Made by a program: the position numbers and the translations under genes. 64,000 bases of DNA, taken from positions 1 to 64,000 of the forward strand of contig CAMDYG010000006.1 in NCBI GenBank assembly GCA_945910225.1. The letters are read 5' to 3'. This document shows, piece by piece, positions 7,924 through 16,414 of this stretch; position 1 is the first letter of the stretch, and each line of letters starts with the position of its first letter. This DNA comes from an uncultured Eubacterium sp. GTDB lineage: Bacteria; Bacillota; Clostridia; Lachnospirales; Lachnospiraceae. The notes under the pieces were generated by a model. That model saw only the letters and a program-made list of their open reading frames with translations. It was not told the origin of the DNA and ran no database searches.

Positions 7924-8823
7924 TCATAATGTTTTGAGTATATGAAGTGCATGCTTTTTGATAAGGCAGTCACAATGTTCAGAAAGATACCCAAGATAAC
8001 TGTCACCTGCTGGCTCTTTTCTTCCGTATTCCGATAAAATATTGCATATTTTATTGAAATTAACAGAACTGACAGATTCCTTTGTTATAACAAGGTAATA
8101 TCGGCTATCTGAATTCTTCTTAAATAACATGTTGGTATCATGATATATAGAATCAATGATTCTTGCAGCATCACAAATGTTATCTAATGATTCAAAAGAA
8201 AAAACTCTTATTTGTGAAGACTTGGAGTTATCTGTTGTTTCGTTAGCATGACGTTTGTCTGTACCTGATGGCGAAGCCTGATGTGATGAGACAGACGGCT
8301 TGTCCTTAATCTTGTGATCAGATGATGAATTGTCAAGATTCTTGTTAAAATAATCTTTAACTCTGTTAAAAATATTCATAAGACTTTCATCTGATATATC
8401 ACTTTCTTCTGATGATGCTGCTTCATCTGATGAAAGTTCTTCATTCGCTGTAGGAAGATCTGAAAGAGTAGAAAAACCATCAGATTCAATAGTTTCCATA
8501 TCGTCAAAGTCAAACTGGTCATCAGGATCAATATCAGAAGGTGAAAAACGTGAAAAACGGGTGTCAAGTTCTTCCGGATTATCGACTTTAGTAACTATAA
8601 GCACAATACATTCAGCGGAAACAGGAATAGCCTCAATCATAACTGGTGAATCCTCTGCTTCAAATCCAAGTTCATAAGAAGCCTGCTGCATCATGTCACG
8701 GAAAAGTTCCTTTGCCTTGTCGCTGCCATAGGCAAGCTCATTAATCTTCAATTGTCTAGATACGAGATCAGACTTGTTAAGCGTGCAACGAATCTGATTC
8801 TCGTTTAGTCGTTCTATCTTCAT
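7924..8823 (-). CDS. mecA: Adaptor protein MecA (ClpC adaptor)
   Basis: MecA delivers substrates to the ClpCP protease and promotes ClpC assembly. The N-terminal domain 'MKIERLNENQIRCTLNKSDL' and 'KAKELFRDMMQQASYELGF' are diagnostic. A long Ser/Asp/Glu-rich linker (about residues 110-200) separates it from the C-terminal ClpC-binding domain ('IRVFSFESLDNICDAARIID', 'YYLVITKES', 'LSEYGRKE'). The start is ATG 8823 (299 aa) with GAGGTGG upstream; the track start at 8841 adds MRPRWL without a better site. The linker is longer than in Bacillus MecA (218 aa). An own promoter is visible. Confidence 0.93.
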   Translation of the reverse strand: MKIERLNENQIRCTLNKSDLVSRQLKINELAYGSDKAKELFRDMMQQASYELGFEAEDSPVMIEAIPVSAECIVLIVTKVDNPEELDTRFSRFSPSDIDPDDQFDFDDMETIESDGFSTLSDLPTANEELSSDEAASSEESDISDESLMNIFNRVKDYFNKNLDNSSSDHKIKDKPSVSSHQASPSGTDKRHANETTDNSKSSQIRVFSFESLDNICDAARIIDSIYHDTNMLFKKNSDSRYYLVITKESVSSVNFNKICNILSEYGRKEPAGDSYLGYLSEHCDCLIKKHALHILKTL

Positions 8824-8860
8824 AAGCCACCTCGGACGCAATAATTCTAGTGTTTAAATA

Positions 8861-8889
8861 ATAATACCCATTTTTAATGGATATGTAAA
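8861..8889 (-). promoter_or_regulatory. Promoter of mecA
   Basis: On the minus strand: TTTACA, 17 bp, TATTAT, about 38 bp upstream of the start codon. Confidence 0.65.
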
Positions 8890-8942
8890 GACAGGCAAAT
8901 AAGACAGAAATAAAATTAATATAAAAATTATTCAAAAATATA

Positions 8943-8971
8943 TTGAAAATTTATAATATATAGTGTAATAT
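8943..8971 (+). promoter_or_regulatory. Promoter of the kinase/ATPase-like gene pair
   Basis: TTGAAA, a 17-bp spacer, TAATAT; predicted transcription start near 8978, about 33 bp before the GTG start. Confidence 0.6.
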
Positions 8972-9010
8972 AACAACAGGAGATGTTCTTTGGTATCGTC
9001 GTAGAGGGAG

Positions 9011-10489
9011 GTGGGAGACCAGAATTTTTACGACAGATATGAAGTTATAAGGGAACTGGCAAGTTCCAGACATTCTAAAGTATATCTTGTGCGGCATCGT
9101 ATTCTTGATGTGAACCGGGTTGCCAAGATATTCAATGGAGCAGGAGAAGGGGCGGAACGCCTCATTCAGGAAGCTCATCTTATTAAGAATCTAAGGCATC
9201 CCCATATCCCTGTTATTTATGATATTGAACAGAATATTGGAGAAGATAATGTTAGTGTCTGCATTATCGAAGAATATATTGATGGAAAATCCTTGCGGGA
9301 ATACATTCAGGAATGTTTTTTGAAAAATAATTATCTGAATGTTAATGAAATATGCAGAATAAGTATTGAATTATGCAATATTCTGGAATATCTGCATGAT
9401 GCCGGTCAGGGAATTTTGCATATGGATATTAAGCCAGACAATATTATGATTGACAGAGAAGGGAAAGTTAAACTGATAGATTTTGACAATGCGGTAATGC
9501 AGGAGTCTGACAATAGTGTTGTTCACGGCAGTGTATTTTTTGCTGCACCAGAACAATATTCGGGAGACCAGGCAAGGCGACAGTCAGATATATACAGTTT
9601 GGGGATGATAATCTTATTCATGGCATCACGAGGACAGATTAGTGCAGATGATTGTCATGACTTATCGGGAATAAGTAAAAGATATTCCCAATTATACCAC
9701 GTTATAAAGAAGTCAATTCATCATGAGTGGAATCTACGATATGACAGGATTGAGGATTTACGAAAAGAATTACAGATAATAATTAATAGCGGCGGTACGG
9801 ATAAGAAGATCTCTTATATAATACAGGTTGCAGGAATAAGACCAGGAGTTGGAACAACTAACAGTATTATAAGCATGGCATATTTTTTTAGGAAGAATGG
9901 ATATAGCTGTCTTATTATGGATGAATCAGGTAATAACAGATTGCTTGATGAGGCATTAAAGGGGGAATGCCAGTCAGATGGAACATATATGTATAATGGG
10001 ATAAGCTTTCTGCCGGATTATCATGGAACGATAGAAGTTAAACCGGATAAGCCAGAGATTATTCTGGTAGATAATGGCTGCTGCTATAAGAATATAAGCC
10101 AGATTATTACGGATAACCCAGATTGGGAATTAGATGATAATTCGGTTATAAGGGTACTGGTTACGGAGAAGTATATTTCAAAAGAAGAAAGGAAGATTCT
10201 GGATATAATAGATAATCATGTTATTATGATTAATCTTGTAAGTTCCAAGACCTTCTATTATTTAACAAGAACGGAATATAAAGGAAAGAAATGTTATAGA
10301 TTGCCATGTATATATAATTGCTATGAGGATAATCCTATTTTTGACGAAACCATGTATGATTTCATGCAGGATAATCTGTCTGCTATGTGGACGGAGTGTC
10401 AGAGCAGGATATCTGGTAATTTCATTGTCAAAGGATATGAAAGGATTAAGCATGCTGTTTATGAATTTTTTGAAAAGAGTAAGAGGTAA
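9011..10489 (+). CDS. Ser/Thr protein kinase fused to a MinD/TadZ-like domain lacking the P-loop lysine
   Basis: The first half (about residues 10-255) is a Hanks-type kinase. It has a Lys in RVAKIF (39), a helix-C Glu in LIQEAH, HMDIKPDNIM (catalytic Asp 138, Asn 143), DFDNA in place of DFG, and AAPEQ. The glycine loop is poor (ELASSRHSKVY). The second half (about 265-490) is a MinD/CpaE/TadZ-like Rossmann domain. It begins VAGIRPGVGTTNSII, a Walker A shape without the lysine, and continues 'YSCLIMDESGNN'. A GTG start is assigned because an in-frame stop lies 7 bp upstream. The Shine-Dalgarno-like GAGGGAG abuts it, which is unusually close. No transmembrane segment is present. The partner gene overlaps by 38 bp. 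Confidence 0.75.
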   Translation: MGDQNFYDRYEVIRELASSRHSKVYLVRHRILDVNRVAKIFNGAGEGAERLIQEAHLIKNLRHPHIPVIYDIEQNIGEDNVSVCIIEEYIDGKSLREYIQECFLKNNYLNVNEICRISIELCNILEYLHDAGQGILHMDIKPDNIMIDREGKVKLIDFDNAVMQESDNSVVHGSVFFAAPEQYSGDQARRQSDIYSLGMIILFMASRGQISADDCHDLSGISKRYSQLYHVIKKSIHHEWNLRYDRIEDLRKELQIIINSGGTDKKISYIIQVAGIRPGVGTTNSIISMAYFFRKNGYSCLIMDESGNNRLLDEALKGECQSDGTYMYNGISFLPDYHGTIEVKPDKPEIILVDNGCCYKNISQIITDNPDWELDDNSVIRVLVTEKYISKEERKILDIIDNHVIMINLVSSKTFYYLTRTEYKGKKCYRLPCIYNCYEDNPIFDETMYDFMQDNLSAMWTECQSRISGNFIVKGYERIKHAVYEFFEKSKR

Positions 10490-11105
10490 CAGAGATACAA
10501 CTGCATTAAATTATAAAACTGTCGGACTGATTGGACTATGCAATGGTGCCGGAACAACGCAGTTAGGTATAATGCTTGCTAATTACTTTTCAAATGGCCT
10601 TCATTTAAGAACTGCTGTGGTAAGTGTTGGAGAGGACGACGCATTTGACCGGATCAGGGAAGAAGTCCAGACTACCAGAGTAAGAACTTATGATGGAAGC
10701 AGACGCGGATTTTCATATAAGGGGATAGATTTTTTTGGCAGTGTAAGGGATGGTTTCGTACATGTCATTACACCTTACTATGATGTAGTGATAGTTGAGG
10801 TCAATCTTGCAAATATGAAAGACAGGCTGGCAGAAAGCCTCAGAGATGTTATGTCATGCGAATGCCGGATTCTTGTTGGATCTATGGTGCCATGGAAATA
10901 TGGAGAATGTATCAAAAGACTGCAGAGAATTAACAGAATCTATAGTGTAAGATATATGCCAATTGTTTCTGTGACATGGCAGGAACGTCTGGCAAAATGC
11001 ATGGAACGTGAATTTGACGTCAGGGCGTATCAGGCACCAATGGAGCCTGACCCTTTCAGAATGAAAGGAAGCGCAATAGAGAAACTTAAGCAGCTGGTAA
11101 CATAG
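10452..11105 (+). CDS. MinD/TadZ-like ATPase-fold protein lacking the P-loop lysine
   Basis: The start at ATG 10452 (217 aa) is chosen because AAAGGA lies 6 bp upstream. The track start at 10323 is deep inside the kinase gene. After a short basic N-terminus the protein shows KTVGLIGLCNGAGTTQLGIMLANYFS, the Walker A position of MinD/CpaE relatives with GxxxGAGTT and no lysine. 'RTAVVSVGEDD' and 'YYDVVIVEVN' follow, then 'ILVGSMVPWKYGE'. The degenerate loop closely resembles that in the C-terminal half of the preceding kinase, so the two may form a heterodimer in a MinD-like way (inference). The 38-bp overlap suggests coupled translation. Tad-pilus systems use such TadZ proteins, but no pilus gene is visible here. 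Confidence 0.68.
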   Translation: MLFMNFLKRVRGNRDTTALNYKTVGLIGLCNGAGTTQLGIMLANYFSNGLHLRTAVVSVGEDDAFDRIREEVQTTRVRTYDGSRRGFSYKGIDFFGSVRDGFVHVITPYYDVVIVEVNLANMKDRLAESLRDVMSCECRILVGSMVPWKYGECIKRLQRINRIYSVRYMPIVSVTWQERLAKCMEREFDVRAYQAPMEPDPFRMKGSAIEKLKQLVT

Positions 11106-11182
11106 AAACTTTCATTTATGTAAAATTGCATCATAATATATCACAAGAACAGGTCATGGAAATTCTCTTTGTGTATGACCGG

Positions 11183-11228
11183 GCATATCGGAGTACTTTT
11201 ATTAAGAAGTATTCCGGTATGCTTTTTA
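11183..11228 (+). terminator. Terminator of the kinase/ATPase-like pair
   Basis: GCATATCGGAGTACTT pairs with AAGTATTCCGGTATGC (two G-U pairs), followed by TTTTT. A smaller GGTCAT/ATGACC hairpin precedes it at 11152-11180. Confidence 0.85.
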
Positions 11229-11242
11229 CTTTATGGATATTA

Positions 11243-11272
11243 TTGCAAGTATATGTTGCGGAGTGGTACAAT
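11243..11272 (+). promoter_or_regulatory. Promoter of the cell-wall hydrolase / sua5 gene group
   Basis: TTGCAA, an 18-bp spacer and TACAAT, 36 bp upstream of the next start codon. No other clear promoter or terminator is seen until after the dCMP deaminase gene, so 11309-16371 may be one transcription unit. Confidence 0.55.
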
Positions 11273-11308
11273 ACATATTAATAGCATGATAAAAGGAAAG
11301 GCAACGTA

Positions 11309-12997
11309 ATGAATAATAAAAAACAAAAGTTAAGAGCAGGCATAGTTATTATAGCTATATTAGTTCTTGTAGTTGTTATGGCTGTAATGTTTCTTATAGT
11401 CAGATACACTCCAACAAAAGAAAAGATGGATGGTTATCAATATTTTGAGATAGAAAAGCAGTCACAGAAGGTGCTTGTAATTGTTGATGGAGAAAGGTAT
11501 CCGGATACTGGTGAATATATAGACGGAAGACTTTATATACCTATAAGCTTTGTTGAAGATAATATTAACACACGTTTTTATTATGACAAGGAATCAGAAG
11601 GAGTAATGTATTCCGATCAGTCACATGTATATTTGTTTAGTCCTTCAGAGAACAAATATACGGATGATGCTGGTAAAAGTTATGATATAGATTATCCTGT
11701 AGTAGAGAAATCTGGAGATGAGTGCCTTGTTGAATGGGAATATATTGCAGATCATACGGAATGTATATATGAGTATGGAAGCGAACCTTCAAGAGTTAAT
11801 ATTACACTGGCAGCAGATACAGAGCAGTGTGTTACGGCTACAAAGAAACTGGCGGTAAGATATAAGGGCGGCATTAAGAGTCCGGTTCTTGAGACAGTTT
11901 CTAAGGGAACAAGACTTGTATGGGAAGATGATCTGGATGACTGGGTAAAGGTTACAACCCCAAGCGGAATGACAGGATATGTTAAGAAATCGGACGTTTC
12001 AGAGCAGTTTGAATATATTCCTGAGGGAAATTATACTGAAGAAAGCAGAAATGTTGATAATAATGGAAAGATAACTTTAGGATGGTTTCAAGTTGCATCT
12101 GCAGCTGGAAATGCATATGTTGACGATTATACAGGAAGCGCATCCGGATTAAATGTAATATCACCGACATGGTATAGTATTTCAAATGCAACTGGAGAAG
12201 TTACAAGTTATGCATCAGAAGCAATGGTAAGTAAACTGCATGCGCAGGGGATTAAGGTATGGCCGCTTGTTAATGACTTTGACAAGAATATAGATTATGA
12301 AGCACTTTTTTCAAGCAGGACGGCAAGAAAAAAACTGACAGATACACTAATATTAGATGCTGTCAAGAATGGATATGATGGGATTAATCTTGACTTTGAG
12401 AATGTAAAAAGTTCTTATGCAAAAGATTTTCTGCAATTTGTAAGAGAACTTTCTGTACAGTGTACCAAAGCAGGACTTGTACTTTCAACAGATAATTATA
12501 AGCCAGAAGCATATAATAAATGCTATAATCTGGCAGAACAGTCAGCATTTGTAGATTATATAATAATTATGGCATATGATGAGCATTATGCAGGGTCTGA
12601 TGCAGGTTCTGTTGCATCTCTTCCATTTGTGAAAGAAGCCATTGAAGACACACTTAAAGATGTTCCTTCAGCACAGTTGATAGTTGGAATACCATTTTAT
12701 ACAAGAATATGGACAACAAGTGGCGGACAGACAACAAGTAAGGCTGTTTCAATGCAGGCAGCAATGGATCAGCTTAACAGTGACGGGCAGACAGCTTTAT
12801 GGAATGATGATTGTGGACAATATGTAGCATCATATGCAGTAGGAAATTCTACAAGACAGATATGGTTTGAGGAAGAGAAATCAATAGAGGGTAAGATGCA
12901 GGTTATTCAGGACAATAACACTGCAGGAGTTGCATGCTGGAAACTTGGACTGGAAAAGACAACAGTATGGCCGGTAATTAATAAGTACAATAAGTAA
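11309..12997 (+). CDS. Membrane-anchored GH18-family glycoside hydrolase with SH3 domain (cell-wall hydrolase-like)
   Basis: A 562-residue protein. An N-terminal membrane anchor (about 10-31) is followed by a copper-amine-oxidase-N-like stalk ('VIVDGERYPDTGEYIDGRLYIPISFVEDN'). A bacterial SH3 domain comes next ('LAVRYKGGIKSPVLETVSKGTRL', ending in 'GMTGYVKKSD'). The catalytic domain is GH18 TIM-barrel type, with DGINLDFENV near residue 356 fitting DGxxxDxE and its catalytic Glu, then 'MAYDEHYAGSDAGSVASLPFV' and 'IPFYTRIW'. Such YaaH/SleL-like proteins cleave GlcNAc-containing glycans, and the SH3 domain points to peptidoglycan. An amidase gene follows, consistent with wall remodelling. AAAAGGAAAG precedes the ATG. 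Confidence 0.9.
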   Translation: MNNKKQKLRAGIVIIAILVLVVVMAVMFLIVRYTPTKEKMDGYQYFEIEKQSQKVLVIVDGERYPDTGEYIDGRLYIPISFVEDNINTRFYYDKESEGVMYSDQSHVYLFSPSENKYTDDAGKSYDIDYPVVEKSGDECLVEWEYIADHTECIYEYGSEPSRVNITLAADTEQCVTATKKLAVRYKGGIKSPVLETVSKGTRLVWEDDLDDWVKVTTPSGMTGYVKKSDVSEQFEYIPEGNYTEESRNVDNNGKITLGWFQVASAAGNAYVDDYTGSASGLNVISPTWYSISNATGEVTSYASEAMVSKLHAQGIKVWPLVNDFDKNIDYEALFSSRTARKKLTDTLILDAVKNGYDGINLDFENVKSSYAKDFLQFVRELSVQCTKAGLVLSTDNYKPEAYNKCYNLAEQSAFVDYIIIMAYDEHYAGSDAGSVASLPFVKEAIEDTLKDVPSAQLIVGIPFYTRIWTTSGGQTTSKAVSMQAAMDQLNSDGQTALWNDDCGQYVASYAVGNSTRQIWFEEEKSIEGKMQVIQDNNTAGVACWKLGLEKTTVWPVINKYNK

Positions 12998-13010
12998 TAT
13001 TGGGGTAATA

Positions 13011-13062
13011 CAATCCGGTTTCATGTAATAGAATATTAAAGAATTACATGTTCCGGTGATTG
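13011..13062 (+). promoter_or_regulatory. Stem-loop over the translation start of the amidase gene
   Basis: CAATCCGG plus CATGTAAT pair with ATTACATG plus CCGG-TG-ATTG, leaving small internal loops. The 3' arm ends 2 nt before ATG 13064 and includes the only purine-rich segment (CCGGTGATTG) that could act as ribosome site. No T run follows, so it is not a terminator. Confidence 0.5.
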
Positions 13063-13063
13063 T

Positions 13064-13843
13064 ATGTTTAACATAAAAAATATTAACAGGGTTGTATTGA
13101 TACCATTAATGTCAGTAATACTACTAATTGCGGTTTATCTGTCAGCCAATGTGCTTCTTCCATTAAGGTCTGGACTACATGGTAATGACCATGCAGATGA
13201 GGGACAACAACAGGCAGGAGAACATGATAGTGGCGGTTATGTTGATATGAATGTAGACTTTTCAAAAATGTGTGTTGTTGTTGACAGCGGACATGGAGGA
13301 GCAGATCCGGGAAAAGTTGGTGAGGGAGATATTCTTGAAAAAGATATTAATCTCGCAATTGCTCTGAAATTAAAAGATAAGCTTGAAAGTGTGCAGATAA
13401 AGGTTATATTGACAAGGGATTCGGATCAGGATCTGAGTGAGGAATCTGATAAGAATAAAAAGGTTGCAGATTTAACAAGAAGATGTGATATAATAAATAA
13501 CAGCGGTGCAGATATGGTAATAAGCATTCATCAGAATAGTTATGTGACACCGAAAGCAGTAGGAGCCCAGATGTTTTATTATAAAAAGTCTGAACAGGGA
13601 AAGGTTATTGCTCAGGGAATGCAGCAAATACTGGCGGAGAAGCTTGGAACAACGAGACAGATTAAATCAGATGTGAATTATTATATTCTGCTTCATTCCA
13701 ATCTGCCAACAGTTATTGCGGAATGTGGATTCCTATCTAATGCACAGGAGGCGCAGATGCTTTGTACAGATGAATATCAGGAAAAGGTTGCAGATGCATT
13801 GTATTGTGGAATAATAGAGTATCTTATTACAAAAATGGAATAA
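13064..13843 (+). CDS. N-acetylmuramoyl-L-alanine amidase (Amidase_3, CwlD-like)
   Basis: A 259-residue exported zinc amidase that cuts the MurNAc-L-Ala bond in peptidoglycan. An N-terminal membrane or signal helix (about 10-30) precedes a short linker and the catalytic domain. VVDSGHGGADPG supplies the first zinc His, EKDINLAIA the Glu, SIHQNSY the second His, and TVIAECGFLSN the catalytic Glu. All key residues are present. The ribosome site is weak and lies in a stem-loop. It sits directly after the GH18 hydrolase gene, suggesting coordinated wall processing. Confidence 0.94.
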   Translation: MFNIKNINRVVLIPLMSVILLIAVYLSANVLLPLRSGLHGNDHADEGQQQAGEHDSGGYVDMNVDFSKMCVVVDSGHGGADPGKVGEGDILEKDINLAIALKLKDKLESVQIKVILTRDSDQDLSEESDKNKKVADLTRRCDIINNSGADMVISIHQNSYVTPKAVGAQMFYYKKSEQGKVIAQGMQQILAEKLGTTRQIKSDVNYYILLHSNLPTVIAECGFLSNAQEAQMLCTDEYQEKVADALYCGIIEYLITKME

Positions 13844-13882
13844 GGTATGAGGATAAGACATAAGGAAGCTGGCGTAATATAT

Positions 13883-14938
13883 ATGGAAACAATAGTAAGA
13901 AAGATAACGAATACTGAAAAAGATAGAGAGATATACGAAAAGGCAGGAGAAATATTAAGAAAAGGTGGTCTGGTTGCATTTCCAACAGAGACAGTATATG
14001 GATTGGGGGCAGATGCTCTGGATGCGGAAGCATCTTCTAAGATATATGCTGCAAAGGGAAGACCATCAGATAATCCGCTTATTGTTCATATAGCTGATGT
14101 AAATGCTTTGTATGATCTGGCATCAGAAGTACCTGATAAGGCAATCAGGCTTGCTGAAAAGTTCTGGCCAGGTCCATTGACAATGATACTTAAGAAGCAG
14201 GATAAAGTGCCGGATTCTATTACTGGAGGACTTGGAACGGTTGCAGTAAGAATGCCTAGTCATCCAGTTGCATCCGAACTTATCAGAAGTTCAGGAGTAT
14301 ATATTGCTGCACCTAGTGCTAATACGTCGGGCAAGCCAAGTCCTACAAGGGCAGAGCATGTAATTAATGATCTTTCAGGTAAGATAGATATGATAATACA
14401 GGACGATACAGTTGATATAGGAGTTGAGTCTACAATAATAGATCTCAGTGAGGAAGTACCAACTATCTTAAGACCTGGATATATTACTAAAGAAATGTTT
14501 GAAGAGGTTATTGGAACAACAATAATAGATCCGGCAATTATGGGAAGCCTGAAAGAAGGGGTTGTTCCCAAAGCACCTGGAATGAAGTATAAACATTATG
14601 CACCTAATGCAGATGTTACGATCATTGAAGGCCCACATGATAAGGTTGTCAATTATATTAATGATGCTGTAGCCAGAAAAGAAGCACAGGGACATAGGTG
14701 TGCAGTTATGGCAACAGATGAGACAAAAGGTAAATATGTTTGCAAGGATATTGTTTCAGCGGGACATAAAGATGATGAGTTAAGCGTGGCAAGAAATCTG
14801 TATGCTATTTTAAGAGATTTCGACAAGCAGAATATTGAGTATGTATATTCAGAGAGTTTTGAAACAAAAAATGTAGGACAGGCTGTTATGAACAGATTGA
14901 TTAAAGCAGCAGGCCATAAGGTCATAAAGCTGGACTAA
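13883..14938 (+). CDS. sua5: Threonylcarbamoyl-AMP synthase (Sua5/YwlC family)
   Basis: The enzyme makes threonylcarbamoyl-AMP from Thr, bicarbonate and ATP, the first step of the t6A37 tRNA modification. The YrdC domain has 'LRKGGLVAFPTETVYGLGADA', 'IYAAKGRPSDNPLIVHI', 'RMPSHP', 'IAAPSANTSGKPSPT' and 'STIIDL'. A C-terminal Sua5 domain follows ('APGMKYKHYAPNADVTII'), so this is the long two-domain form. The start at ATG 13883 (352 aa) is chosen on alignment; ATG 13847 is possible, and neither has an ideal ribosome site. The order sua5-ywlE-rpiB matches Bacillus ywlC-ywlE-ywlF. Confidence 0.95.
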   Translation: METIVRKITNTEKDREIYEKAGEILRKGGLVAFPTETVYGLGADALDAEASSKIYAAKGRPSDNPLIVHIADVNALYDLASEVPDKAIRLAEKFWPGPLTMILKKQDKVPDSITGGLGTVAVRMPSHPVASELIRSSGVYIAAPSANTSGKPSPTRAEHVINDLSGKIDMIIQDDTVDIGVESTIIDLSEEVPTILRPGYITKEMFEEVIGTTIIDPAIMGSLKEGVVPKAPGMKYKHYAPNADVTIIEGPHDKVVNYINDAVARKEAQGHRCAVMATDETKGKYVCKDIVSAGHKDDELSVARNLYAILRDFDKQNIEYVYSESFETKNVGQAVMNRLIKAAGHKVIKLD

Positions 14939-14963
14939 ATTATATTAATGGTGAGGGCTTCAT

Positions 14964-15443
14964 ATGAATACATTTGATAAAGTAATATTCGTATGTAATG
15001 GGAATACCTGCAGAAGTCCTATGGCTGCAACTGTCATGGCCAATCTTAAGCAGGATATAATTGCAGAATCAAGAGGAATGGTAGTGCTTTTTCCGGAACC
15101 ATACAATCCTAAAGCGGTTGCGGTAGCTGCAAAGCATAATATGATTATTCCTAATAATTCGGCTAAACAGTTATTGAATGAAGATTTCGGAAATGATACA
15201 CTTGTACTGGCTATGGAGCCATCTATGAAACAGAAGATATATGACGAGTATACAGAGGCAATTAATGTATATACGCTTAGTGAGTATGCCGGAGAACCAG
15301 AACAGGAAATAAAAGATCCATATGGTAAAGGTATTGAAGAGTATAATGCATGCTTTGAACTTATATACAGGCTTGTATCTAATGTTGCAGAATATATGAA
15401 TAAGTCAGAACAGGAAAAAGAAGATAAAGGAGAAGAACAATGA
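14964..15443 (+). CDS. ywlE: Low-molecular-weight phosphatase, probably protein-arginine phosphatase (YwlE-like)
   Basis: A 159-residue LMW-PTP fold. The P-loop is VCNGNTCRSPMA (Cys-x5-Arg-Ser) with nucleophile Cys and Arg; the general-acid Asp is in IKDPYGKG. The residue before the second Cys is Thr (GNTCRS). In Bacillus YwlE that Thr selects phospho-arginine over phospho-tyrosine, whereas tyrosine phosphatases usually have Ile or Leu there. Position between sua5 and rpiB is also as in Bacillus. It would reverse McsB-type arginine phosphorylation that marks proteins for ClpCP. No mcsB lies in the window. Confidence 0.85.
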   Translation: MNTFDKVIFVCNGNTCRSPMAATVMANLKQDIIAESRGMVVLFPEPYNPKAVAVAAKHNMIIPNNSAKQLLNEDFGNDTLVLAMEPSMKQKIYDEYTEAINVYTLSEYAGEPEQEIKDPYGKGIEEYNACFELIYRLVSNVAEYMNKSEQEKEDKGEEQ

Positions 15444-15868
15444 TAGCTATTGGATGTGATCATGGAGCATTAGAATTAAAGGAGCAGCTTATTGAGCATT
15501 TAAAGAAAAGAGGAATTGAATGTAAGGATTATGGAACATACACAAAGGATTCCTGCGATTATCCTGTATATGCCAAAAAAGTTGCAGAGGCTGTTCTTTC
15601 TGGAGAATGTGAGGAAGGAATTCTTCTTTGTGGAACAGGTATTGGAATGAGCATGGCAGCCAATAAGATTAAGGGAATAAGAGCAGCACTTTGTAGCGAT
15701 TGTTTTAGTGCACAAGCAACAAAGGAACATAATAATGCTAATGTTTTATGCATGGGAGCAAGAGTTATTGGACCAGAACTTGCATTCAGGATAGCAGATA
15801 CATTTTTGGATTCAAAATTCTCCAATGATGAGAGACATATAAGAAGAATCAGCATGTTAGAAGATTAA
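15440..15868 (+). CDS. rpiB: Ribose-5-phosphate isomerase B
   Basis: A 142-residue RpiB interconverting ribose-5-P and ribulose-5-P in the pentose phosphate pathway. Motifs: IGCDHGALELKE, ILLCGTGIGMSMAANKIKGIRAA with the catalytic Cys, EHNNANVLCMGARVIG and the C-terminal ERHIRRI. Its ATG overlaps the ywlE stop (ATGA), so translation is coupled. It could feed ribose-5-P to the prs enzyme at 31 kb. Confidence 0.96.
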   Translation: MIAIGCDHGALELKEQLIEHLKKRGIECKDYGTYTKDSCDYPVYAKKVAEAVLSGECEEGILLCGTGIGMSMAANKIKGIRAALCSDCFSAQATKEHNNANVLCMGARVIGPELAFRIADTFLDSKFSNDERHIRRISMLED

Positions 15869-15891
15869 TCGGAGTAGGAAAGGATTAATTA

Positions 15892-16371
15892 ATGGGCGAA
15901 AAGAGAAAAGATTATATATCATGGGATGAGTATTTCATGGGGATTGCGACGCTTTCAGGAATGAGATCGAAGGACCCTAATACCCAGGTTGGTGCATGTA
16001 TTGTGAGCCAGGATAACAAAATATTGTCAATGGGTTATAATGGACTGCCAAGAGGCTGCTCGGATGATGAATTTCCATGGAACAGAGATGGAGATGACAA
16101 CAAATATTTTTACACTACACACAGTGAATTGAATGCCATTCTTAATTATAGAGGAGGAAGTCTTGATAACGCCAAGTTATATGTGACACTTTTTCCGTGT
16201 AATGAATGTGCAAAGGCAATTATACAGGCTGGCATCAAAACAGTTGTATATGACTGTGATAAATATGCGGATACGGCAGCAGTTATAGCATCTAAAAGAA
16301 TGCTTAACGCAGCAGGAGTAAGATATTATAAATACGAGCGTACAGGAAGAGTAGTAAGCATAGAACTATAG
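15892..16371 (+). CDS. dCMP deaminase (ComEB family)
   Basis: A 159-residue zinc deaminase converting dCMP to dUMP for dTMP synthesis. Zinc motif: THSELNAI (His and catalytic Glu) and FPCNECAKAII (two Cys). 'SKDPNTQVGACIV' and 'MGYNGLPRGCSDDEFPW' are typical of the family. AGGAAAGGA precedes the ATG. It is the last gene before a bidirectional terminator. Confidence 0.95.
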   Translation: MGEKRKDYISWDEYFMGIATLSGMRSKDPNTQVGACIVSQDNKILSMGYNGLPRGCSDDEFPWNRDGDDNKYFYTTHSELNAILNYRGGSLDNAKLYVTLFPCNECAKAIIQAGIKTVVYDCDKYADTAAVIASKRMLNAAGVRYYKYERTGRVVSIEL

Positions 16372-16373
16372 AA

Positions 16374-16414
16374 AAAAGGCTTAAGAACAAAGGTGCAATG
16401 TTCTTAAGCCTTTT
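16374..16414. terminator. Bidirectional terminator between dCMP deaminase and DUF402 genes
   Basis: AAAAGGCTTAAGAACA pairs perfectly with TGTTCTTAAGCCTTTT across a 9-nt loop; A and T tracts on both sides serve both converging transcripts. Confidence 0.95.

Noticed and set aside
10323-10490. Possible frameshift splitting one kinase-ATPase gene in two
   Set aside because: Both proteins have their own complete ATPase-like domain and the second has a good ribosome site at 10441-10446, so two overlapping genes explain the data better.
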